A stretch of DNA of 64,000 bases from Zygnema cylindricum (taxonomy: Eukaryota; Streptophyta; Zygnematophyceae; Zygnematales; Zygnemataceae), in the NCBI GenBank assembly GCA_037447655.1, contig JBBHKE010002627.1, positions 1 through 64,000 on the forward strand, written 5' to 3'. The translations under genes were made by a program, and so were the position numbers. Every line of letters begins with the position of its first letter. The stretch's first letter is position 1. Below, piece after piece: positions 56,112 to 64,000 of the stretch. Below the pieces are notes generated by a model. It was not told the origin of the DNA. It saw nothing but the letters and a program-made list of their open reading frames with translations, and searched no databases.

Positions 56112-56306
56112 CACCGTGAATCGCTATTACCGTCAATGTTTTTTTCGCCACTTAAAACATCTTTTCTCCGTACACACTTGTCGTATTTTCAATTTGAGAC
56201 CGCCCATCGGAAGCTGAGAATCTTACCTCTCAATTGCAACCGTCAGATCCTCAATCCGACAAGTGTGTACGGAGAAAATTGTTTTAAATGGCGGAAACAA
56301 CCTTGA
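56112..56306. mobile_element. CACCG-type MITE with long inner inverted repeat
   Basis: The left end CACCGTGAATCGCTATTA. The inner arms at about 56140-56183 and 56258-56302 (TTTCGCCACTTAAAACAT ... / ... ATTGTTTTAAATGGCGGAAA) pair over about 40 bp with mismatches. It runs into TTGACGCTAA and is truncated at the right by a relic of the GTTCCATTAGGCGG type. Confidence 0.55.
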
Positions 56307-56512
56307 CGCTAAGAGCGTTGTTCCATTAGGCGGTCTCTGTAAACGTCAAAAATTCGTTTACTGAAGCGACCGTTCCATTGTGTCGGGTCAGTAACCGACA
56401 TTTATTTTGCTGGCGCATGTTGGTTGGTTACACGTAAGCAGCTATTCCGATCGTGCTAATCCATATAGAATCTTTGGCAGCAAGTTGATAACGCAAAATT
56501 TGTAGTACTAGG

Positions 56513-56643
56513 TGTAAAAAGGACGTCGTACGTAATGTACGATGATGTACGAAATGTACGGTCATGTAACAGGGAACACAGCGTCTCTAAAATATTCCCA
56601 TGGCTCTCTCCTTAACGCCTCTTTTTGACCTAAAACCTCCGCA
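56513..56643 (+). repeat. ~130-bp direct repeat, left copy
   Basis: Matches 58763-58893 with few changes (GACGTCGTACGTAATGTACG, AATATTCCCATGGCTCTCTC, CCTAAAACCTCC). The two copies bracket ~2.1 kb that includes a minisatellite and the copia fragment. Confidence 0.8.
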
Positions 56644-56854
56644 GCAGCGGTGCTAGTCTTCGTTCTCCTTCGATTTTTTCAAAATGGAACAGTTGCTGGC
56701 CATACTTATCCTCCTTAATGAACATGAAGGTAACCAATCCGAGGAATAAATTATCATTCTAACCATCATGATGTTCCTTGTTCAAAGGAACATCATGGCA
56801 AGTTCCCAAACCTTCATAAATTTGGTTGAGGGTCTTGTCTTCCTCTGTCTATCT

Positions 56855-57305
56855 TTCAATTTTTGGCTCCGTTTTTTCCTCAGTTTTTTCTTCAGTTTTT
56901 TGCTCAGTTTATTGCTCTTTTTATTGCTCAGTTTTTTGTTCGGTTTTTTGCTTAGTTTTTCGCTCAGTTTATTTCTCAGTTTATTTTTCAGTTTTTTATT
57001 CAGTTTTTTTCTCAGTTTTTTGTTCAGTTTTTGGCTCATTTTTTGGCTCAGTTTTTTTATAACTTTTTTGTTCAGTTTTTTGTTCAGTTTTGGCTCAGTT
57101 TTTTGCTCAGTTTATCGCTCAATTTATTGCTCAGTTTATTTGTCAGTTTTATGTTCAGTTTTATGCTCAATTTTTGTCTCAGTTTTTGGCTCAGTTTTCG
57201 GCTCAGTTTTTTTATCAGTTTTTTTATCAGTTTTTGTCTCAATTTTGGGCTCAGTTTTTTGCTCAGTTTTTTGCTCAGTATTTTGGCTTAGTATTTTGGC
57301 TCAGT
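56855..57305 (+). repeat. TTTTTGCTCAG-type minisatellite
   Basis: About 28-30 units of 13-18 bp (TCAGTTTTTTGCTCAG, TCAGTTTATTTCTCAG and similar). It is translatable in all plus frames as hydrophobic repeats; I do not treat these as proteins. Confidence 0.9.
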
Positions 57306-57405
57306 CGTACGGTACACGTCGTACGGTCCTGCAAAACCCAATAATACCCAAATACAAATTAGTGTAGCGGCTGCCGGTCTTAACGCCTAAATATAAACAA
57401 CTAAA

Positions 57406-57732
57406 ATGTCCGACGACATGCGGCATGACACTGTGAAAGAGTTAATGTGGGTCAAATCCTCGTTACAAGAATTGAGGTATATGACGAAGGGAGTGCATGA
57501 AGTTTTTTGTGATAATCAGGCTGCCATTGCAGTTTTAGCCAATCCAAAGCATCAGATCAAAGCTAAGCATATGGACATAAGATTGACTTTTGTGATGGAA
57601 AAAGTAGAAAATAAAATTGTGAATCTTGTGTATAGTTCTGATGAAGAAATGGTGGCTGATATGATGACCAAACCTTTACCATCTCCCAAGGTAAAGTATT
57701 GTAGGAAAAAGTGTGGACTAAAAGAGAAGTAA
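57406..57732 (+). mobile_element. Copia retrotransposon 3' fragment (RNase H end)
   Basis: The frame has ELMWVKSSLQEL, EVFCDNQAAIAVL, KHMDIRLTFV and MVADMMTKPLP, the C-terminal end of copia RNase H, with a natural stop. Upstream of about 57385 there is no copia sequence, so this is 5'-truncated. After the stop, TTGGAGTGTTGAAATAAC at 57751-57768 looks like a polypurine tract and LTR start at about 57757. It is opposite in strand to the copia element at 14.5-17.7 kb, which lacks exactly this end. Confidence 0.85.
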
Positions 57733-57938
57733 AACTAGACTAAAAACTAATTGGAGTGTTGAAATAACTAGATTTATATAGTATTTTCTATGTCTAAATA
57801 GATTTCTAAAAAAAGGAAAAGAAAAGCGCAAGCAGTCTGCCTCCACCTCTTCTCTATAGCCCCAATACTTGTTGTAGTCACTGAAAGAGAGAGAGAGTGG
57901 TGGAGCGATGGCTGCCTCATCTCCGTAGGCAAGACTAA

Positions 57939-57958
57939 AGAGTGACATAAGTCACTCT
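57939..57958. other. Perfect 8-bp-stem inverted repeat
   Basis: AGAGTGAC-ATAA-GTCACTCT lies 13 bases before the tRNA-like sequence. On the minus strand it follows that sequence's T-run. Confidence 0.7.
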
Positions 57959-57971
57959 CAAAAAAAGGTTT

Positions 57972-58042
57972 GAGTCCGGCAGGACTCGAACCTCTGACCG
58001 GCAGAGCGAGGTGTAGCCGTCAGCTCTAACCGGTCAGTCGTT
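57972..58042 (-). tRNA. tRNA-like sequence (probable pseudogene or SINE head)
   Basis: On the minus strand an A-box-like CTGACCGGTTAGAGC and a B-box-like GGTTCGAGTCC are spaced as in a tRNA. They are followed by GCCGGACT and, four bases later, a T7 run that could terminate polymerase III. The 5' acceptor strand does not pair with GCCGGACT and the anticodon stem is poor, so a functional tRNA is unlikely. Confidence 0.4.
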
Positions 58043-58762
58043 GGAGTTCGTTAAATTACATAGGGTGTGATATTTATTTAAATTGTGTTATGATCTCTAA
58101 TCCGATTAAAAAAAATACGAATGAAGGGACATAGAACTTGTTAATATATAGTGCGAACATGATCCCGCACGAAACAAATGAATCAGCCATTTGTTTCATC
58201 AGCTAACATTAAAAGTCGTTTTTTGATCCAACGGCACATGTCGCCGCCGAGATCTCGGAATGGTCACTTTGGCGGTTTTCGGACGCGGCATGACCTGGCG
58301 CCACATGGAGAGATAACATTTGGAGGCGGGAATCTCGGGGACATAAGGACGAGTAAAAAGGAGACACGCGTCCACTCAATGGCCTTGTCGTACACATGCT
58401 GTACAGAAAGGATGTCATCCGTAGTACCTTTCTGTACTATACAGTCATATGATTGGATCGTACTGCAATAGATAGGGGTTGTGAGAGGGGTTTGGGACTT
58501 AGCATTTTTAGTAGGCAACAACCTCTCTCTTTGAGAGTTTGTATGAATTGGCATTTTTTGTCGCTTCATAACTTATCGCCTGGTTAGGCGTTTTCATTGA
58601 TTCTTTTTGTTGTGGACTCTCGGGAGTCCAGACTGCGTAGGGGTGTAGTTAGGTTGAAAATTTGTCTGCTTGATCAGCAGTGGTTGTAGTTTAAAGAGGG
58701 CTAGTTTAAACTACCTAGAGGCTTTCTGAATTCTGTAGTCCAATGGAGGACACAGAATTGCA

Positions 58763-58893
58763 CTAAGTGTAAAAATGACGTCGTACGTAATGTACGATGA
58801 TGTATGAAATGTACGGTCATGTAACAAGGAACACAACCTTCTCTAAAATATTCCCATGGCTCTCTCCTAAACGCCTGTCTTTAACCTAAAACC
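58763..58893 (+). repeat. ~130-bp direct repeat, right copy
   Basis: Partner of 56513-56643. No TG...CA ends, so it is not an obvious LTR. Confidence 0.8.
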
Positions 58894-58904
58894 TCCAATA
58901 TCCT

Positions 58905-59120
58905 CCCTCTGTCTCCCTCCAAACTCCCTCTGACTCTTTTTGACTCCCGCTGTCTCGCTCTGTCTGACTCCCGCTGTCTCGCTCTGTCTCTCTCCGGTGT
59001 CTCCCTCTGTGTCTCACTCCATCTTTGTGTCTCCCTCTGTTTCCCTGTGGCTTTGGCTCCCTCTGTCTCCCTATGTGTGTGTCTGTCTCCCCCTGTGTCT
59101 CTTTGTCTTCCTCTGTCTAT
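58905..59120 (+). repeat. CT-rich CTCCCTCTGTCTC-type repeat
   Basis: Irregular units of CTCCCTCTGTCTC and CTCGCTCTGTCTGACTCCCG run through the block. Confidence 0.8.
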
Positions 59121-59455
59121 CTTTATATATTATACAAAATAATACAATATGTAATATGTACAATATAATACTTTGTAATATACAAAACATTTTAATGTCA
59201 TTATATTATAAATTGTAATACAATATAACATTATAATGTTATGTTACAGAAAATATATATTATTTAATGTTTTGTGACATAATGTAATACAATATAAAGA
59301 TGTGTCACAATACCCTAATGTAGTATAATGTATATTTTATTATTATGTTATATAATGCATTAATACTTAACAATATAACACAATGTAATAATATAGTATT
59401 ATACAAAGAGAATATAATATAGTATTATATCAATACCATATTAATGTAGTTTGTT
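59121..59455. repeat. AT-rich ATAATGTAATACAATAT-type repeat
   Basis: Over 80 percent A/T by eye, made of overlapping TAATACAATATAA and TATAATGTTA words. Confidence 0.8.
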
Positions 59456-60361
59456 AGGTTTGTTCCCTTTTCAGTAGACTTAAATTGTGACTGAAATACC
59501 GTGGTTTTTTATAGTTTTCGTGTTCGGTTGAACTTTGAGCCGTACAATGTTTTACTTCCAAAGGGGAATTCTGTCCACGTTTTCCATGATTCATTTCTGT
59601 TTGTTTCTCTGTATTTTCTATCCTTACAGTGACGAGGATATCCCTCCAGTGACGAGGAGGTATTACTGTATGGGTGTATGGGTTGTCCGATAATCGGTGA
59701 AGCTTCACTTTTGTGAAGCGCTTTGATATGGGCTTAATATGTAGGCGTGACTTGTGTTAGGATTAGGTTTTTCTCTTGTTGCTTTGGGTTATATTTGTAG
59801 TGTTCAACATGATAGGGAACAAGCAGTTTTACATGCATTTCTTGAATCAATAATATTTCCAAGGATAAAGTAGTTAGCGATTTTTTAGCATAGGGATATA
59901 TTTGTTGCAATGTTAGCAATGCTTTCCGGGCGGACACTAAATATTTAAATAATACATAGCAAGTAAGATTTTTATTTTTTTTCCAATACTATCAATGTAG
60001 GGCTTTCCTTTTTGTATACATTTACTCGCACTGCGAGTTAGAAATAAAATCAAGATAATCAAATTATGCAAAAAAATCTGTACCCTCCCTCACTCTCTCT
60101 TTCTCTCTTTTCATGTCCTTAATTGAATTTTCTGGGTTAAATAAAAAATTATCTGGGTTAATTTCCAATGTCAATGTTTAATTTTCGAGTGCAAATATTT
60201 GCATCATCATCTAATTTCTTATTTCTAATGTTTGAAGTCAAAGTTCTAGAGTTCAGAATCTAAATTGGACATCTTTTCATAAATCAAAATTCATAACGTC
60301 ATTTTTTTAATAAATATTTATTATATTTTTATTTTCTATCCAAAGACCTCAACACCAGTAG
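59456..60361. other. No gene recognised
   Basis: Noncoding by eye. It includes two TCCAGTGACGAGGA words at about 59625-59660. Confidence 0.4.
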
Positions 60362-60803
60362 CAGCACCAGCCGCACTGCAGCAGCTGTCTTGCAACTGCA
60401 CCTGTAGCACCAGCTGCACCAGTAGCACCAGCTGAAGCAGCTGAACAGTTGCAGCAGCTGTCTGCCCAGCAGCAACAGCAGCTGTCTAAACAGTTGCAGC
60501 AGCAGCTGTCTGAACAGTTGCAGCAGCAGCTGTCTAAACAGTTGCAGCAACAGCTGTCTGAACAGTTGCAGCAGATGTCTGCCCAGCAGATGTCTGAACA
60601 GTTGCAGCAGATGTCTGCCCAGCAGCAGCAGCAGCTGTCTAAACAGTTGCAGCAGCAGCTGTCTGAACAGTTGCAGCAGCTGTCTGCCCAGCAGCTGCTA
60701 CTGTCTGAACAACAGCGGCAGTGTCGGAACAGCAGCTGTCTGCCCAGCAAAGTAGCAGTAAACAACAGCAACAGCTGCTGCGCAGCAAGAGGAACAGCAA
60801 CAT
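60362..60803 (+). repeat. Gln-rich repeat, possible exon
   Basis: A 24-36 bp repeat of CAGCTGTCTGAACAGTTGCAG and CAGCTGTCTAAACAGTTGCAG units. In the open plus frame it gives an Ala/Pro lead (APVAPAAPVAPAEAAEQ) and then alternating QLSEQLQQ/QLSKQLQQ units. These are amphipathic and could form coiled coil. There is no start, no identifiable neighbour exon and no family match. It could be an exon of an unknown gene or a CAG-rich minisatellite. Confidence 0.5.
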
Positions 60804-60830
60804 AACAAACAAGAGGAACAACAACATAAC

Positions 60831-63200
60831 AATAACCAGAGCAGCATGAACAAGATCAAATTATGTCATATCAGAAGTGTACAACAAAGTTTCCGATAAC
60901 ACATTGCGAAAAAGGGTCGCAAGCCCTGTTTAGTGAAAATTTCTGACATTTCACACTCGAAATTTGAAATACAAAGGATAATGTATAAACGCAAAAAATA
61001 TAAAATTCACTAAATTCAGCCACCCTTCTCTACTTTCCACGGTAATTTTCCCCTTTCCTTCTTTCTCAGCTAAGCATATAAAGAGATCAAAATGAAGAAA
61101 CCCAAAAATAAAAAACAAAACGACCATCATCACCCCCAACTACCGCGCTAATTCTACGCTAAATTGCAATTCATAAAAATCCATTCACAGAAATTGGAAA
61201 GGGTTGTCGATGAGGAACACATGGGAAAAAAGGTGAAAGTAATGCCGAGTATTTCACCATTTTCCCTCACTTATCGGATAAGTCATGTGTCTGTTCCACG
61301 TTTCCTACGAAAAATCCAAAAGCCTGAATGAAAAGCTCAACTGTGGAAGAAAAGCCCTACCGCAATGTCCAAAACCTCTCACTCACAATGAGTCCAATGA
61401 TCATTTTCCATTCGCTAGAAATTAAACTTTTTCTGGGCAGCATTCACAGTCTTTAACTGGTTTCAACATATTTACTTCACGAAATTAGATCCACGTGTGA
61501 ACTGGCAGTCAGCATTTATCCGATCATTTGTGTGACGCGCAAAAGCATATTGTATATCGTTTTTCACGTTCCTATTTCCAGGATTTGAACTTTTACTCGG
61601 TCACAACACAAAATCCATTTAGCCCGGTTCCCCCTTAACTTTTGAGTCGGAGGTGACATGACGGCACAGCGACCGATGCTCCGCCTGTTTCGCATTCTGT
61701 CTATGCTGATGATACCCGATGCAAACGATCCGCCATGTCAAAAACATTTCCCGCCAGTACACCGAGGATGCAAGGGTCTCGCCTACGTCATAGATGGACC
61801 CACACTCTAACCACCCCCCCTCCTTCACTAACATTCTCTTATCCTCCCTATGATCGATTCCCCCCTGCCCCTCTAAAATACACTCTTTACGCATCCACAC
61901 CCTCCTCTCCTCCCCTTTCGACATCGGTTCCCATTAACAAAAACCAGTACTTAATCCCTCTTCCTCTCTCCTCTCACACTCTTAACAACAGAGAACTTTG
62001 CTGGAGAACTTTAACCACCCCTTCAATGGTCCACAGAACATCACCTTCTTTGCAGCGATGCGGAATCGCTTCAACTGCTTGCTTGTTCATTAATTCTTCG
62101 CACTCTTACCCACACTTGACACTTTGTACTTTACATGGTGCATCGTATCATCACGTCACATCAGCAACCTGGAGTGCCATAGGACCGCCACATGGCATCG
62201 AGTGGGAGGCCGTGCGCATCCTCCCACCCCTGTATCCGGATGCCACATGCCATACAGTACCCATCTCTAGCAACCGTGAAAGACATATTAAACCACATAG
62301 ACCATACATCACACGACCGAGACACATGAGAACAGAACTGGAACGACATTTCTTAGGGGAAAAAAAAATAGAGTAACAAAAAACGAACCACCGCTAAACA
62401 AAAAACCTCTGTTAAACGAACATGTATAAAAGAAATCTAAAACAACATTGTATTCCCTCGATTCTCCTCCAACAATGTTGCTATCAGAAAACGATTCGCA
62501 GACTTAAATTGGCGATCTCCACATCGTCAATTTGGTCGGCTCGGCCCCTCTTCATTATTATTGCCTGATTCTCCGCCCAAAAGATGGCATTTGAACAAAG
62601 GACGAGAGGAACAACACATTATTTCTCAATGCTTATAACTCACCACCAAATACCAATTTGAAAAAAAAAAATCGACTCGAGTTGGTTATCTTATAACTCA
62701 CCACTATGTGCCAAATCCAATTCAATTAATTCCAGTTCAATTCCGAACCTGACCGTCTTAATTGGCAAACATAACATGCATTTGCAAAAATGGTTAATTT
62801 TCATAAGACTATTTAAGGTAGTTGATTAGTAAAGGTTATCTTATATTATTTAAGGATATTTAAAAATACCTCCAGGCTATTTAAAAATACCTCCAGGCTG
62901 TTTAAAAATAGGCTTTACTTAACGTTAGCAAGGGTAAATTTGACATTCGAAGTAATTTGAGGTTCTTTAAGGTTCAGGTGATTTGAGATAATTTGAAGTA
63001 TGTATGGGGTTATGTAAGCTTTACTAGAGGTCTCTTCTCAAGTTTATTTGAGAATATTTGAGATACTCTAACCTTAGTTACGGCAGCGTCAGATTAGATA
63101 ACGAAGAATACCTTGAGGTCCTTTGAGCTTATTCACCACTAAGCTTACACCAAGCTAGGCAAGTAAAGAACAGGTAAGGTGATTTGAGGTTAATAAGATT
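60831..63200. other. No gene recognised
   Basis: Noncoding or unrecognised. A short tandem (ATTTAAAAATACCTCCAGGCT, 2-3 units) lies at about 62868-62925. The plus frame 61735-62376 has no recognisable domain. Confidence 0.45.
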
Positions 63201-63339
63201 AGTTCATATCGTTTGTTTGAGAGAAAGAGAGAGAGAGGAGCAGGGACAGGGAGAAGAAGTGGGAAAGGGAGAGGAGTGAGGGAGAGGGAGAGAGAGAGCG
63301 AGAGGGAGATAGAGAGAGAGGTGGGTGCGTGTATCGCAC

Positions 63340-63757
63340 CACAGGGCGGGGCATGTTGGAGGCGAAGTAGGCGACACCAAAGGAGGCGGCGCAGTGTGAC
63401 GCGACGACCTCCGCCGACTCCAGCATGCCACTCTGCCAAGGGGGAGGGCTGTGAGGGGGGGAGAGAGAGGGAGGAGGGGAAAGAGAAACAGGGAGGGAGG
63501 GAAGGAGAACGAGAGGTGAAGGAGAGAGAGGGAGGGAGAGTGCGAGTGAGAGAGGGAAGGAGAGGGAATGCAGAGAGAGCGGGAGTACGAGAAGCGAGAG
63601 CCAGCAAAGGAGAGAGAAAAAGCGCGGGAGGTAGATTGACGAAGAGAGCGGCAATCCGAGAGGCAGACAGGGGCAGAGAGAGAGGTGCGGCGCATTGAGA
63701 GGCCTAGAGAGCGTCAGCAGCTGCCCGCATGCAGCGCTGTGCCGCAGGACCTCCTAT

Positions 63758-63846
<89 letters not shown>

Positions 63847-64000
63847 GGAAAGAGTGAGAGAGAGAGCAGAGTGAGAGAGAGCGGAGAGAGTCGGAGAGCG
63901 AGCGAGGGAGAGAGGGAGACAGAGCTCGGCCTCGCACCTGGCAGTGCCCCTGCAGCAGCAGTACCCCCGCCTGGGTCCCCCTTCCCTCTCCCCCCGCCAG
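63340..64000 (-). CDS. Partial unidentified gene, two exons
   Basis: Minus strand: exon 63938-64000 (runs off the window; ends GVLLLQGHCQ before a GTGCGA donor) and exon 63340-63432 (93 nt, 31 codons, SGMLESAEVV...FGVAYFASNMPRPV, acceptor CCCTTGGCAG, donor GTGCGA). Both are in phase 0 and join as ...QGHCQSGMLESAEVV... The intron (63433-63937) is CT-rich on the sense strand like those of the other genes here. I do not recognise the family. The next downstream exon was not found. Confidence 0.5.
63760..63850. repeat. (GA)n microsatellite
   Basis: About 75 bases of nearly pure GA within the intron of the partial gene (CT on its sense strand). Confidence 0.9.

Noticed and set aside
56768-57367. 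199-codon hydrophobic frame resembling a membrane protein
   Set aside because: Translation of the TTTTTGCTCAG minisatellite; all three plus frames are similarly open and hydrophobic.
61735-62376. 213-codon plus-strand frame
   Set aside because: No domain, no splice or neighbour context, composition unlike the real exons here; kept only as unrecognised sequence.
63204-63698. Frames of 150-163 codons on both strands
   Set aside because: GA/CT repeat artefacts; only the 93-nt exon at 63340-63432 has splice signals and non-repetitive composition.

Overview
The window is nuclear DNA from a eukaryote with small spliced exons, GT-AG introns and a very high load of transposons and simple repeats. 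Three genes carry the taxonomic signal. They are a UBP22-type SAGA deubiquitinase, a secreted alpha-carbonic anhydrase, and a secreted protein ending in the plant 'root cap' (late-embryogenesis-abundant-like) domain. The root-cap domain is, to my knowledge, a streptophyte family. My best guess is therefore a streptophyte alga with a large repetitive genome (a charophyte such as Chara would fit). This is inference; no rRNA or organelle marker is present.

Layout. 1-24 kb is a transposon graveyard. It holds a family of short elements with TA target duplications and CACCG-type ends, a family of roughly 640-1070 bp elements with TTA/TAA target duplications and a central palindrome, one hAT-type MITE with a perfect 8-bp duplication, two hAT transposase relics, and a frameshifted, 3'-truncated Ty1/copia element on the minus strand. 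24.2-29.9 kb holds the UBP22-like gene (+), with an Asn-Pro repeat built from a telomere-like hexamer inside its zinc finger and a glycine-rich stretch before the protease domain. Its 3' end is duplicated about 20 kb upstream. 30-36 kb is again MITEs and tandem repeats. 36.3-39.4 kb is a decayed Crypton, a tyrosine-recombinase DNA transposon with a GCR1_C-like C-terminal domain, preceded by a 20-bp minisatellite and followed by a ~330-360 bp triplicate. 41-46 kb has no recognisable gene. 46.3-48.9 kb (-) is the root-cap-domain gene and 51.4-55.1 kb (-) the alpha-carbonic anhydrase. 55-63 kb holds MITE relics, a copia 3' fragment, a tRNA-like sequence, minisatellites and a Gln-rich repeat. The last 0.7 kb carries two exons of an unidentified minus-strand gene that runs off the window.

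The cellular genes do not form a pathway. UBP22 acts on chromatin (histone H2B deubiquitination). The carbonic anhydrase and the root-cap protein carry signal peptides and act outside the cytoplasm. A shared feature is that introns of all four genes carry CT-rich tracts on the sense strand.

The most interesting material is mobile. Pairs of filled and empty sites inside this window show the target duplication of the CACCG family directly. The palindrome-bearing family places different hairpins at the same position. The Crypton may be unusual for a green-lineage genome.
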